Assembly (NCBI GenBank): GCA_904063045.1 | Contig: CAJFCJ010000014.1 | Span: forward strand, 1,485,643 to 1,549,642 | Direction: 5' to 3' | From: Dimorphilus gyrociliatus | Lineage: Eukaryota > Annelida > Polychaeta > Dinophilidae | DNA length: 64,000 nucleotides | In this document: piece after piece, positions 13,065 to 30,300 of the stretch | How positions within the stretch are numbered: the stretch's first letter is position 1 | Layout of the letters: each line of letters begins with the position of its first letter | Position numbers and translations under genes: made by a program | Notes under the pieces: generated by a model | What the model was told of the DNA's origin: nothing | Databases searched by the model: none | Seen by the model: the letters and a program-made list of their open reading frames with translations, nothing else

Positions 13065-14526
13065 TGTACTGTGAAATAGTAATCTGTTAATGTATAGCTC
13101 ATCTATACTAATTGTTTCATGGAGCGACGATAGATGGTGCTATTTTGCAAAAAGTATTAGTAGTTCACAAGAAAGAAATAGAGGACTATTAATAATAGTT
13201 AATTATTTGATGATCATCATTACATTCTGAATTAAATGTAGCCATACACAAAAGCAAATGTCATCAAAAATAGTGCAACAGTGAATGGCCCATCGATTAC
13301 ATTATATATTAACAGTTCGCTGAAAGTTAACTTCATGAATAAGAAAAACCCAAACTATTTATATTAAAGGAAATAAATATATTTAAATGTATAATTTTTA
13401 TTACTATCTTTCCTGCAAGTCGTTTTATCCTTTGTTTTTTCACTGTTCTAAAACTCCCTTTACTCTTTCAATCTACGTATCGATCACACTCTTTCTTGTT
13501 CTTCAATCCGTCACAATTTTTATTTATAGCTTTTCAAGTTATCGAATTTATCAGGTATATATATTCGTATAATTTATGTATGAAAAATATAACATTCTTT
13601 CTTCAATAAAACCAATACCCTAATATATCTTAGAACAATGGCCTTTTATTATTATGCCCTATAGCTCGAGAATGAAACGTTCAAGGACTAAGTTTGAAAT
13701 TTTAGTCGTCGCTTCTTTTCTGTAGTTAACACTTAAGTCAATAAAATACGAAAGCTTTGTTTTTCTCAAAGGGATACTCTTTTTCCACCTAAAATATAAA
13801 TACAATATGTATGATACATTTAGCTTTGTAATCTGAATTAGTATTTTTCCTTCAGCTTATGCAAATATAACTCTTTAAGTTCGTAAGGAACATTTATGAA
13901 TATTTCTCTATGGGATAAATCTTGGTTTTTTTCTTCAAAGGCAATTATCAGCTAAAAACCAAATGAGATAATATTCCACAGAAATATTTAGTTATAATTC
14001 CTAGAACAGTATAACTTTATTTACTTTATATTTCAGACTTGCTCTATCAGATTACGCTAACATGATTATTCTTTGGAAGAATGCCTAAACATAATGGTTA
14101 TAGATCGAAGTTGACAATTAAGGCTTCACTCTTCATAACAAAATTATTTTGTACTGCATGAAACAATGACACATTTCACACCAGGTGGCAGACTTCCATC
14201 TACAGTAATGGTAAATAGGAGACGCATTAGTTGTGGGTTAGATGTTAATGCTTAAGTAGAGGGGACAATATGATATAATTACTTTTTTACTAGATATTAT
14301 GGATAATTTGTATCCTAACATTCCAAGTTTCACTTTGAAATTTTATGATCGTGTGTTTGAAAAAGATATTTCTAGCACGATATTTATAAAATTTTACTGT
14401 AAAAAGAATACTTGAAGTTTTATTTAATAATGTTAAAAATAAAAAAATAATGGAAGTATAAACGATAGCTATATAACAGTTTGCTGATAAAATAAAATTC
14501 TTAATCAGTCTTATTAAAAAATAGAA
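13065..14526. other. Intergenic between the sushi/mucin gene and RAD51
   Basis: No coding exons seen. A TAGATGGTGC motif lies at 13131-13140, just upstream of the sushi gene start, and an AGGTGGCA motif at 14183-14190. The rest is AT-rich. Confidence 0.5.
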
Positions 14527-15926
<1,400 letters not shown>

Positions 15927-16197
15927 TATCTCCTTTAAATGACCAAAAGGCTCGGTAAAGTACAACTAAAGTTAGTAATAGTAAGATTAAATTTTTACCT
16001 TAAAATCTTATTAAATAATTTTAAGTATTTCTTTGACAAGAAGCGAAAAAATTGTAGATTTCTTTGGGCTGGCGGCAAATGTTCCGCCAACGGAATATAA
16101 AAAATCCCACAAGTCGATTGTGATGTGACGCAATATCCGCCCAAATATTTCGGAATACGAAATGTTTCGGAAAACATAACGTGGCGTTAGTTTTAAA
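15927..16197. promoter_or_regulatory. Bidirectional promoter RAD51 / SLC39A7 with E2F-like sites
   Basis: Only 271 bp separate the two divergent start codons. The region is GC-richer than its surroundings and has no TATA box. GCGGCAAA at 16072-16079 is the reverse complement of TTTGCCGC, matching the E2F consensus TTTSSCGC. Related CCGCC/GGCGG elements occur at 16084-16090 and 16137-16145. E2F control of RAD51 is known in other animals; its use here is inferred. Confidence 0.55.
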
Positions 16198-17542
16198 ATG
16201 GCGGGTAGTTTGGGTGGTTTTACAAAATTCGCTGTAATATTAACCTTTGGGTTGTTAATAGCAGTCGTTTGTTCTCACTCTCATTCTGATAATGGCCACC
16301 ATTCACATGGCGATCATGGCTCTCAGCATGGACATTCACATGGTGAGGATCCATCGTTTAAATATTCTCAGAAAGCAAATGCCGAAGATTCGAAAAGCTC
16401 CGACAAGCGCAAGTTAGTGGGGGCTGATTTATGGACGAAAGCTTTAGGCTCTACAGCAATAATCTCAGTGGCCCCTATATTTATTCTTCTGTTTATACCC
16501 TTGGGTAATACAGCAGAACATAACAATCTGCTTAAAGTTCTTCTCGCTTTCGCATCTGGAGGTTTGTTGGGTGATGCCTTTTTACATTTGATACCTCATG
16601 CTATGGTTAGTAGTGGATCTGGAGATCATTCTCATAGTCATTCTCATAGTCATGGACAAGAAGGCCATGGACATTCTCATGATTTAAGTATTGGTTTATG
16701 GATCTTGGGTGGAATTGTAACATTTTTATGTGTTGAAAAATTTGTCAGAATTGTTAAAGGAGATCATTCACATTCCCACTCTCAACCAAAATCAGGCTCA
16801 AAGAGTTCTAAGGGCGGAAAGGGGACTAAAGGTGGTATTATGAAACAATTTATTCTTATATGCAATTTATTTCAATCTTACAAACTACAGAGATAAAGGT
16901 TTCCGGATATTTGAATTTAGCGGCAGACTTTGCTCATAATTTCACTGATGGTTTAGCTATAGGAGCATCCTACCTTGCCGGTCAATCAGTAGGTAATAGT
17001 ATTTATTGATTTCTTTTGGGAATTGCGTAAATGTTTGAAAAAAACTTGTAACTTTTTTTCACGATTGTAAATAATTTGTTACAGGTGTTATTACCACAAT
17101 TACCATATTTTTCCATGAAATTCCTCATGAAATTGGCGATTTTGCGATCTTAATTCAATCTGGACATTCAAAGAAAAAAGTTTGTTTTTTTTGGTAAAAT
17201 ATAATTAAAACTAAAACGATTCTATCCTCATTAGGCAATGCTTCTACAACTCGTAACTGCTTTAGGTGCAATGTCTGGAACACTTTGTAGCTTAATGGTT
17301 GAAGGAACCAGCGATGCTACTATTAGTTGGGTTCTTCCATTCACGGCTGGCGGTTTTATCTATATTGCCACTGTTTCAGTAAGTTTATGCCTAGGAAAAA
17401 TTTAAAGTAAATATCACGTTGCATATTGAAATAGGTTATCCCAGAATTACTGGAAAACTCTAAAACTTGGCAAACAGTGAAGGAAGTTGCCGCTCTCCTT
17501 GTAGGAATTTTCATGATGGTTCTCATTGCTGAATACGAATAA
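16198..17542 (+). CDS. SLC39A7: Zinc transporter ZIP7 (SLC39A7/Catsup/KE4 family)
   Basis: Exons 16198-16831 (or 16834), 16891-16992, 17085-17179, 17235-17378 and 17435-17542 join in phase to about 375 residues. An N-terminal hydrophobic segment is followed by a His-rich luminal stretch ([16 protein letters not shown]), the first membrane helices, a second His-rich loop ([12 protein letters not shown]), then the LIV-1 core. The metal-binding helices carry HNFTDG and [10 protein letters not shown], the ZIP family signature. ZIP7 releases zinc from the ER/Golgi to the cytosol. The first donor is ambiguous by 3 bases (AAAG/GTGG or GGTG/GTAT); both keep phase. Long uninterrupted reading into the first intron (to 16896) is only intron read-through. 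AATAAA at 17632-17637 is the likely poly(A) signal. Confidence 0.95.
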
Positions 17543-17631
17543 GTATTGGCATTAATTTATTATGCTGTTGTGCTAATTAATTTTTTGGTGTGAGAAAGTT
17601 ACACAATGATCCAGGATTACTATCGTTTGAA

Positions 17632-17637
17632 AATAAA
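17632..17637 (+). terminator. Poly(A) signal of SLC39A7
   Basis: AATAAA lies 90 bases after the stop codon. Confidence 0.6.
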
Positions 17638-18422
17638 CAGGATGTGCTTAGTTTCAATTCAAAGTTTATTATAAAAAAATTATTAAATTTAACCAAACCT
17701 TAGTTCTTCAATGCATATTAAAGAGTTAACATTATACTACAAAATTTTTTCATACTTTGTCCACATCATCAATATGAAAAAAATCACTTACAATTTCACC
17801 TTAAATAACATTTCTCTGATTCATGCAAAGAAATAAATCATTAGAATAGAGAACTTTATGAGTTTCAATTGGAAACTGTTAGATGCCAAATTCGTCAAAA
17901 TTTATAGATTTTCAATAAATTGCTTTATCACTTAAAGAAATCAAGTCGTTATTTGTATAGCTAACAAACTTAGCGCCAAGAGCGATAATATACATTTTTA
18001 ATCGAAAAGAATTTCCATAAATTCGTAACCTTACTTAAAAACTTGAAAATGGTGTAAGAAGATATAGTAAAATATTTATGGAAAATGATTAGCCCACAAC
18101 TGAAAAGATGATATTTTTTAGTATTTCACAAAAATTTTAAATATATTTGAAGCCATTGTTTTGGCGGAACCAAAAGGTGGCGCTTTATTTCTTCACTTCC
18201 GTCGTTTGATGTTTTTAATTTGAAATCGGTTACAAAAGGTTTTAACTTTACCTTTATTTAAGTAGATAGAATTATAGTGTAATATAGACATTGTAATTTT
18301 TGATTCATGAATATTTGGAAAACTTTATCGGTTATCTTAAAGTACATGATATTTTAGGTGCCGGTTTCTTGTTTTCGCTAAGATCATTAATTCGTATTTA
18401 CTCTCAGGCAATTGATTTAGTA
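17638..18422. promoter_or_regulatory. Intergenic region and BUB3 promoter
   Basis: The first 500 bases are AT-rich with nothing recognisable. At 18159-18167 TTTTGGCGG is an E2F-like site, and AGGTGGCGC at 18175-18183 is a CTCF-like core. An open frame extends upstream of the chosen BUB3 ATG to 18300 but lacks family similarity. Confidence 0.45.
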
Positions 18423-19532
18423 ATGAATGAAACAAGTGGAGAATTTCGTTTGGATGATCCACCTCAGGATGGCATTACTACAGTCGAATTTGGTAACTCG
18501 ATTTATAATTTACTTGTTTCGTCATGGGATTGCACTATTCGTTTATATGACATCAAAACGAACTTGCTGCGTGCAACATATAAAAATAATAGTAGCGTAT
18601 TGGATTGCTGTTATTTTGTAAGTTTTTAATATATTAAACTTGATTATCGTTTAAAGAATTTTTTTTCTGTTAATGCAGGAAACTTCTCATGCAGCTTCAG
18701 CCGATACCAATGGCTGCGTTAAGGTATACGATATTAACACAAGTCAAGGTAAAGTACTTACTACAAGGTTTACTTGAAAGTAAGCAATTAAAATAATATA
18801 AACAATTTTTTATTTTTAGAAACCCAACTTGGTATTCATGAACAGCCAGTTAAGTGTGTTGAGTTTTCAGCAGACACTAAATGTCTAGTTAGTGGAAGCT
18901 GGGATCAAAATGTCAAACTATGGGATCCAAGAGCACCGAATGAAGTTACCTGTGTGCAGCAAACTGATAAAGTTTATACAATGACGATTAGCAATGAGAA
19001 ATTGGTTGTGGGAACAGCAGGTAGAAGAGTTCTTATATGGGATTTAAGGAATATGAATAATGCTGTCCAAAAGCGCGAATCGAGCTTAAAATATCAAACA
19101 AGATGTATCCGTGCCTTTCCTAATGGCCAGGGGTATGTCGTAAGTTCAATAGAAGGCCGAGTTGCCGTCGAATATTTTGACCCCTTGCCCGAAATTCAAA
19201 AGAAGAAGTACGCGTTTAAATGTCATAGAGTTAAAGAGGATGGAACGGAAAAAATTTACCCAGTCAATGCTATTTCGTTTCACCCGACTCACAATACATT
19301 TGCCACTGGAGGTAGTGACGGTCTTGTCAATGTATGGGATGGGTTTAACAAGAAACGACTTTGTCAATTTCATAGATTCCCCACAAGTATATCTTCCTTG
19401 TGTTTTAATGCTGATGGAACTATGCTGGCAATCAGTTCTTCATACATGATGGAAGAAGGAGATAAGCATGAATCACCTCCTGATGCCATTTATATGAGAC
19501 CGGTCACTGATCAAGAGACAAAGCCTAAATGA
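18423..19532 (+). CDS. BUB3: BUB3 spindle checkpoint WD40 protein
   Basis: Exons 18423-18617, 18679-18748 and 18820-19532 give 325 residues, close to the usual 326-328. The protein is a single WD40 propeller. Recognisable stretches are LLVSSWDCTIRLYD, VSGSWDQNVKLWDPR, VGTAGRRVLIWDLRN, the highly conserved RESSLKYQTRCIRAFP, SSIEGRVAVEYFDP, KYAFKCHR, ATGGSDGLVNVWD and the terminal ETKPK. BUB3 brings BUB1 and BUBR1 to phosphorylated KNL1 MELT repeats at unattached kinetochores. The start was chosen at ATG 18423 because the following residues (EFRLDDPPQDGI) match the family N-terminus. An E2F-like site lies upstream; AATAAA is at 19610-19615. Confidence 0.96.
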
Positions 19533-19609
19533 AACCTGTTAGATATATAATACCTTATTTAATACATTAATCATCTGTTATTCCTATATGTACACATGTA
19601 AATATATAT

Positions 19610-19615
19610 AATAAA
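19610..19615 (+). terminator. Poly(A) signal of BUB3
   Basis: AATAAA lies 78 bases downstream of the BUB3 stop. Confidence 0.55.
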
Positions 19616-20361
19616 TATTAAACATAATAACTTGTAATACGACAAGTAGATGTTTACTCATGGAGACATATAAAACAATCTATGATAATTTCCTACTTTT
19701 TCTTAAAACAGCCTGAGTAGATGCATCTGTTTGATTAAATATAACAAATAAAATCTTTAAAATCCCTTATGGTTAATTTAACTTTTATAGAAAATTCAGC
19801 AAAGCAATTGTTGACCTTGGACTAGGAGAAAACCCACTTGTGTCCGGGAATAGACTAAGTAGCTAATTCAACAAAAAACAAGAGTAAATGTATCTTACAC
19901 TTTTTATTTGTCGATGATAACAGGAATAGCATAGAGTAGATGGTTTATCAATTTACAATTGTGAACTATATTTGACATTGTCTTTAAAAACATTGGTATA
20001 TATTAGTAAAGATACTGTATACCAGTATAATCCTATTGTTTACTACTTTTTCCATTATATAAGACGTATAAAAAAAGATCGCACGTTTTTGGTGACCTTT
20101 CAATATGAGCATGTTTTCCTAATTATTAAATGACAGAAGCAGATTCAAACCTCAGTTAAAGGGTAGTGTCGAGGTTATCACTTCTGAGGTGTTTCGTTTC
20201 ATCGTCTAAAAAATAACTTTTATTTTTCATGCCCTTGATTCTAACCCTAAGTAGGAGTTTTAAACTAAGACTCTATAACAATAAGAAATTTTATATGCAT
20301 CTGGGAAAATTCTATTGTTTATTGACCTATTTTTCTTTCCTTAAATTTCGACAGTTGGACT
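19616..20361. other. Intergenic between BUB3 and PAH
   Basis: AT-rich. A TACTGTATA box is at 20013-20021. A TTTCGACAG sequence just before the PAH start looks like a splice acceptor (5' UTR intron or trans-splice site). Confidence 0.4.
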
Positions 20362-22367
<2,006 letters not shown>

Positions 22368-24280
22368 AGAATACCTCTTGATAAATTTCATAATTGACTT
22401 TTACTAATAAGCTAATTGAAAACCATTGATTCAAATATTCCGTAGTTTACTTTTAATATATATATATATATACTGTATATTTCATTACATACATTCAACT
22501 GCAGACAAAACTAAGATGATAATATACAGTATATAAGTATTAAAACAAGTATTATAATTTTTTACAGTATCATATCAATGTATCAGAAATATAGATTGAT
22601 TTACAACCTTGCCTAGTATTGTTTACAATTTCTTTGTAGTATAAAAATTAAAGGGACAGGGAGGGGGGGAGCAGGAGAATTTTTACCTTTTTAGAAAATA
22701 ATTTATACATTTTATCTTTTACTTCCGAAAGTGACATGGACGTATTGATATTCAAAAGGTATAAATTTATGCAAAAACCAGACTAAGCCGCCTATATTTA
22801 TTCACCCATCGCATTAGGCTTTCATTATTCCTTCCTATGAGGCTCTGACCGCATCTTTCGCAGTTTCTTTACGCTTTAGTAATATTTGAGTACGTAATAA
22901 AGTCGTAAGTATATGGTATGTTTTAGTTTTTCTATTTTTAAAGTATATTTATTTTGCTATTTATATAGATTCTCTAGATGCAAAAGCACACTATATATTA
23001 ATACTATATAATCTATTTCGTATGTAGATGTGATTGTTTACATATAAATTTCTGGCTTACAAAGTCGTAGTTTTATTTATTGAAGATCAATTTTATTATT
23101 ATTATACCATCCATTCATATTTTAATTTCATATATCTATCTATTCCATTATTTCACCCATAGACACTTGTTTTTCGCTCGCCCATTTAAAATGTTTTTAA
23201 TTATAGGCCGATAACGGCAAACTACTAATTGAATTGACGGTTAAGCTATTCGATGTAGATCGATTGAAGTTTGAAATGTTTATTAAAAAAATCTTACTTA
23301 TACTTGCTTTTTTATATTCGAAAAATATTAACAAACTCTGACGATTATCGATTTGTGAGTGAAAGAATTATTATTTGTTAGACAGCTATGATGCTTAGAC
23401 CTCAAGCTTTGCTTTTCAATAATGATAATTGTCGTCAAGCTTACGTTTGCCATTGCAAACTATCTATAATATATAGTTTTTGTGATATTTTTAACTGAAT
23501 GTGTATAAATAGATGGGAACTTAATTAGATTTACAACAGATTTATTACTGTTTTTTTTTTTGTAAATATCATCAATTCCCTTAAATTGTTAGAAAAATGA
23601 ATAGTTTCCCTTCTCACAAATATCATCAACTAGACGTAAATTACTTTGTAAAAGAAGATATGATTGAAAAAATAAACTAATTGGTTGTCGTTAGTTACAG
23701 ACTTAATGTAATCTGACATGAAACAGTCAAATCAAAAAATTGTTCCTATATTCTTAGAACCTCTAGATGGCGTTGTAGAAAAAAATGTATCCTTTTTAAG
23801 CCTTCATATGGATTGAAGGGTTAGAAACCGCTAACGTTCTATGAAAGTTGTAAGACGAGAAGGCGTTCGTGATGTCCTACTTGCTAAAGAGATGCCAAAT
23901 TTATTTAGAGTCTTTTAACTGTGCTTGTTCTTTAAGTTTTCTCATTTATTCGCATTCTATGCCTTGTCGTAGTGAGTAAAAGTTTACTTAATACAAACTA
24001 TTATCTTCAGAGCACCTTTAGTGTATCGCTAAGATAGATGGCGTGTCGAACTGGCAGAAAACTATTTATATGAAAAAAGAAAAAGAATCAACGAAATCAT
24101 CTTGGCTGAAAATCTTCCGCTCACGCTCCATCCACAATTCCTGAGAGAATGATTTACTAGATGGAAATACACTGATCAACTCATTCATAGCTCATCTTCA
24201 AACTAGCGACGGTCCCGCCCTTCGACGGACTGTGTGCATAATTCATTAATCAGATCCTTGTTAGATGTAGGTGGCGTTGT
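22368..24280. other. Intergenic region upstream of neuroligin
   Basis: No gene seen. TACTGTATA boxes occur at 22471-22479 and, inverted, at 22523-22531 around a TA repeat. AGATGGCG occurs at 23766-23773 and 24036-24043, and AGGTGGCG at 24269-24276, the last ending five bases before the annotated ATG. The final 500 bases probably hold the promoter and 5' UTR. Confidence 0.5.
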
Positions 24281-27200
24281 ATGAAAAATCCGCGCCGCAT
24301 ACGATCGGATTATGACGTGAAAGACGGAACGACGTTCGGAATGTTTATCCAATTAGTCCTCCTAGTCGTCGAACTGTCTATGGTAGATTGTGCCAGAGCA
24401 CTGGAGGCTCGTTCTATGCCTTATAAGACAAAAACGAAACTGGGAAATGTAATAGGTACCAGAGTGACACTCGATAATAAACGTTTGCCGGAAGTTGACG
24501 CTTTTTACGGTATGAAATACGCTACTATACGTGGTGGTAGTTTAAGGTTTATGCCACCGAGTACAATTACGACAAAATGGGAGAAAACGGTTAATCTGAA
24601 TGAGTGGAGTGCCTGTCCACAGAGACACTTAGATTTTGAAGATTTACGCAAGAGGATAGAGTCTAGTCGACTGGAAGAGTTGAGTAGGATCTTGTTAGCT
24701 TTAAAAGAGGATGGCTTCCGAATGAAGGAAGACTGTCTGACATTAAATATTTTCCGTCCAGCAATGGGTAAGTACTTGAACGCATGAATAATTCAAATTA
24801 CTGATTCTTTACTCCCAAGTAATGTCCTCAAATTATCCCATTCCATTTATTCCATCAATTTTCCTTCTCCTTTCGCTTTGCACTAAAAAGAAATCATTCA
24901 AACAAAACTTAAAGTAAACATTAAAGCAAAAAGCATTTATCTATGAAAAGTAAATTACGTATGCAAATGGGATAATCGCTAGATAATTTCATTAGTATTA
25001 AATAATTCTTACAGGTTTTATATACCGTGAAATTGGGAATTCATCGATTTGTAATTACATATTAATAGATGACTTAGTGATAAATAGGCCTGATTTTTTT
25101 CAACCAGTACTTTCTATAAGTCCCCTAAGACTAGGCTGCACCATTTATCTTCATATCGTATATTAGGTACGCCTATGGGTTTATTAGGATAGGGGAAATG
25201 GTATTGGCGATTTTAATGTATTCTTTATTTCCTGGAAAATCAAATATATATATATTTGTCAAAAGATGAATATAAAATGAGAAAAGAAATGAAAAGAAAA
25301 GAGGGAATTTCAAGACCAATATATCAAATGTCTTGAGAATTACACTCTATATATATAAAAAAAGACTAAATGAAAAACCTAATAATAACAGACGTTTCTG
25401 TGTTGTAATTTATATCTGAGCTGAGGAATTAATCAGGATATTAGCAAGCAGCTTAGCCAAGACAGTTTCTGTGATGAAGGAGCTAAGGAAGAGGTCTACT
25501 TGACCTTGGGAGGAAAAGAAAATAACAATTTTCTCTTTTGTTAAATATACATTCTCTTACGGCTCATAAAGTTATAGAGAAAACTAGTTTACCTTCTAAA
25601 AAATATCCAGGGGCGTAAAATAGATCGAACGTTTGTTTTTCCTCATCTTATTCCCTGCTTTTCTACATGCTCAATTTTTTCCTTGCCTTGGGAATAGACG
25701 TCATGATGATGTGAGAGAGAGACAAGAGAGGAAAAAGAAGGAGAAGGAAGAGAGTGACAGAGGAGAGAAAGAATAAAAAGGGATAACATAATCTTATAGT
25801 GTTGTTCTGTGGGATAAATTAATATACTATATGAGGATTTATAATAAAAAAAACCTTTCCTTTTATCAACATTCAACAGGAGGCGAAAGACTAATAAAAC
25901 AGGAACGGAAAGGGCGTCATTCTTGAGGCTGTATATTCTTAAACTGGAAGCTAAAATAAAAGGGTAGTTTTAGTAAACTATCGAAATATAATATCGACGA
26001 TAAAAAGGGCAAGCAGAGTTGCAAGTGTAAAGTAAAGAACTAAACGTACTCTTTTCTTTTGACCATTATACCCACTCTTGCAAACTTTTGGATATCTCTT
26101 TATCTAATAAGGAAGCATACTTGATTTTTATCAAATAATTTAACTATAAAGATAATATGGAACCAATTTTTGTCTTCCTGGAAATATTAATATAAAAAAT
26201 AGATAAAATTAACAAATTTTATTTTTTTATTCCTCTTCTATCTCTCTCTTTCTCTCTCCGTTTCCCTGCTACGTATGTAAGTGCACTTTTCTCAGTTCTC
26301 TTCATCCTTTACTTCTTTTACATAATACAAACGTATATACTGTATATATATATATATATATACTGTATATGCAGTATCTATATTTTTATTTAATATAATT
26401 ATTATGTGCTTTGAGATGGAAAGTCTTGCTAAAAAAATAGGTTGTTGGGCCTATATCTGCTTAAACACAGGTGGCTTTTAAATAAGATAAACTGCCTAGA
26501 ATAATTATATTTCCAAGCACGCAGATAATAAAATAGAATGGTTTTATGAAAATAGAATAAATTATAGGGTAAACATTAAGTGAAAAGAACATCTTTAAAT
26601 GATTGCAATTGAAAACTAGAAAGAATTCAAAGATTTAATGTGTAGATCATTTACTACTTTGATATGTTTTCAATGAAAAAATATAGAGAGATATATTATT
26701 TTTTACCATTTGATCTTGTAACAAAGAAGATGAAAAGTCAAGAGTACTTAATACACTTTGTGTAAATACAATTAGATTTTATCGTGTTAATTTTTAGATA
26801 ACATAAGAGTTTCAGAATAATAGAAAGACCGATTGACCTTAAACATATTCCGCAGGGTAATAGGTAAGTGTTTACTCGTAAAAAGAAGTAGGCCGTCTAT
26901 AATTGTTGCAAATGTCAGCGGCTATTGCAGTTCGTGGTTTTTTAGCTCGCTCTATAGCCCTACTTTAATTCAAACTTGATGTGATAATTTTCTGTTTCTT
27001 TATCAATTCTCTCTCCTTCTTTCTATATTGTGTAATTTCTGTGGAGAAAAAAATATATTTTTAAGATAAAGTGTTACGCTAAAATCTTTGCGTCGAGAAT
27101 GGCGGATTAAACTACTTTTATTAAAAGTAAAAACATCCTGTACTGGATTAAAGAGAAGCTTTATGCTGTTTTTTTTCTATTTTTCTACCAACGTTTTCAT

Positions 27201-27356
27201 ACATAAACCTGGTGAAATTCATAAAGAAAATTAATAAAATATCAGCGATAATAGAAGAATATTGATAAAACAGACAAAAGCAATCGAAAACTATAAAACT
27301 GTGAACATTGAAAACAAATCCACCTAGAAAGGATATTCTGAAAGGGGGAAGGGAGA

Positions 27357-27387
<31 letters not shown>

Positions 27388-30300
27388 AGTAGTATAAAGA
27401 AAAGGAAAGCGAGTAAGATGATTCCGAGGGCATATTGAATTTATGCGGAGAGTGATAGTGGAGTAGCGATGGGTGAAAAGTTATCAGAGAAGACACATAC
27501 GAGTAAATATTATATAAGGTAATAATATTGTTATAATAATCTTTAGGGTAGGTAATATAAAGGAAGAAAAACTAAAATTAGACCTTATGACGCAGCTGCA
27601 ATATTTGCAGTCTGACTAATTGCTTTGATGTCTTCACCTGCACTCATTATTCATGCTGTCAAGAGTCCAAACTTTTTAAATAATTCATACAGATTTTCAA
27701 CTATCACTCTGTTTAATTTTAAGGCGATGCCTATTCATTGAGCATTGTGAATTAAATTACCTATAAAATGCTATAAAATGCTATTGTTGTTAATTTCATT
27801 AATAAAAAATGCTATTTAAAATGATCCAATTCCGTTATAATTGAAACTGTTGTACTTATTTAGGTTATTTTGTCTATATTATCTAATTCATCCCTTTCAT
27901 CCTCTTTCTCTTTCACTCCTACTCTCTATTTCCTTGCCTAAATTTGTAGTAAACCACTTAATTTTCTAGTTCTAAAGTAAAACCCTCCAACGAATCGAGA
28001 GCGGAATTAGGGGAAAGAATAGAATCGTCAAATGGGATTGTCAACTAGGTTTTGTAATTACTTCTTCCCTTTAGGTCTCTCTTTTTTTAAATAACTAAAG
28101 CCCAAAGAAAACAATTAAATACTTTTCCTTTCTCTCTCTGTCTCTCTCCATCTCTTTTCTTTCACTTCGCGTTCATGCTTATGAAGCGCGTCTAATTAAA
28201 TTTCAATTATATTTGCATACTGCACATAGTAAAGATTAAGTTTAAAACTATTATTATTATTATAATTGTATATATTTGCATAAATATTTTCAAAGAAAAC
28301 GTAATTCCTCTCCCTAAAATAACTTTAAATTATTGATTAACCATTTTTAACCATTTTAAAACCGATAGTTTTTTTTATAGAAAGGCGGAAAGAGAAAGGA
28401 AGGAAAGATTAGGCAAATTAGAACTACGTTCAAGTATTTGAAAGAAAGAGGAATATGAATAGAAAGTCCATTTCAGTTTTTAGATATTTTTAAAAGCATA
28501 AGAAATAACAATATTCAATTACTGTATAAACTGAAGGAAAAGCTATGTGATAAAAGGAAGGAGGAGAGAAGAGAAGAGAAAATTTTACAGTCAATTAACT
28601 ATTAACTGGTATTAGAAACTAAGCTGTTTCTTTGCCTTGAAAATAATCGGTATTAACTAGAAATACGTAACCGATGAAGAGCAAAAGTGTTTTTCTAACC
28701 TCTTTCCGCTTTTCTTCAAGTTGCAAATAGCTTTTTACTGACACCACTAGAACGATTCCTTATCATTAGCCTCAATTCCCTTGTTTGTACTACAAAGTAT
28801 TGGAGTTACTGGCTGTAAAAATAGGCCTAATTTTTGAAAGTGTAATCTATCGGACTACCTTATTTAGAACTTTGAAAAAGGCCGTATAATATACAGGAAG
28901 TAATTGATCTAACGATTGATAGAGTTGATAGAAAATATTCATGGAAGGATTTCTACGTATTGTTCATTATTCAGGTTTTAGCTTTATGAAAAAATTTAAT
29001 AGCTGTCTTGTAACTAACAAGTAAATAGAATATATACTAATATATATATATATATATATTAATATATGCTGTATATATACATATATTTATGTATTTGTAT
29101 GGTAGTATATACGTTTAATCTAATAATTAATATTCATTTATTTTTAAATGATTTTTTTAACGTTAGCAGTTAAGTAATATTGGGTTGGAAATAGGCTTTT
29201 ACCATTTCTTTACTTTATGCAGCTTTTTATCGATAATTAAGTTTGGTAAAGCGTTTCGATGCAAGGAAAGGAAGAAAAGGAAAGGCAAAGACAAACATCA
29301 AAAAGTAAAAGAATCTATAGGCTTTTGACTAGCGTGAAAAAATAAAATAGATTTAGCACCGCCTGTTACGGAACAGGAAAAAATATGCGTCACTAATATA
29401 ATAGTATATGCTAAAAGGTAAACACATAGAATTAGAATAGAATCGAACGATTTTCGTTATATCATCCAGTAAAGATGAATTATTCCGAAAAAGTCAGAGA
29501 GGAGAAATGACGAAAGTTGATTCTTCTGCTGGGGAATCCCCATATCTATCAGTAAATGTCTTTACATTCACGTAACCTTTGCCCTAACTGTGGGTAAATC
29601 TGATTTTGCGTTGAAAATGTTATAATATAATCCTCGGATTTTATCCTGATTCCCCAAGTCTCTTCAGTGTCTTACTGGTAAAGTTTTTAAAAATATGGAA
29701 TTCCCAAACGTTCTTACATACAAACAACCAATCATCGCCATATAGCGGGATGATCAAAGCCCTAAACTTACACTTATCTCGCCTATTTCTTTTCTCTAAT
29801 CCCCAATTGTATAATAGCCCGTCGTACTAAAGTCGACTACGCAAACAGATCAATCGGCCTCTGTTATTTACACGAGAATTGATGACAAAAATTCGAACAT
29901 TATACCCTGACTAAAATCGGGTTCTATTCGATCATTGAATCTTAAAAGCGTTCAATAGAAGCGTTTTGTTTATCTATGCTTGTTTAAGAGTGTATTTATA
30001 GCTGAAGAAAAGCGTTCGATCTGTCAATGAAAAATCTTTTGCCACATTGCTCTTCTCTCACATATCTAATTCAAGAAAAAAATTGATTGGAAATCATCTC
30101 CCTCTCTTTCCGCTTTCTTTACCCTTTTAATATTTAATAGCCACTAGAAAATATTCCCCCTAATAACATTTACACAAGTTTCGATGCCTAATACAATACT
30201 GTATATTCAGTGAAAATAGAAATGATTTGTCTTAAAAACAATCTAAAAGAAAGGGTTAATACAAATGAATCACTCTTCATTTCCTGGAGGATAATTTTCA

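Noticed and set aside
16835-16896. Continuation of the ZIP7 frame beyond GGIMKQF
   Set aside because: Intron read-through; the conserved sequence resumes at 16891 in another frame.
18300-18422. Upstream extension of the BUB3 frame
   Set aside because: Starts at a non-ATG codon, has no family similarity; ATG 18423 matches the conserved N-terminus.
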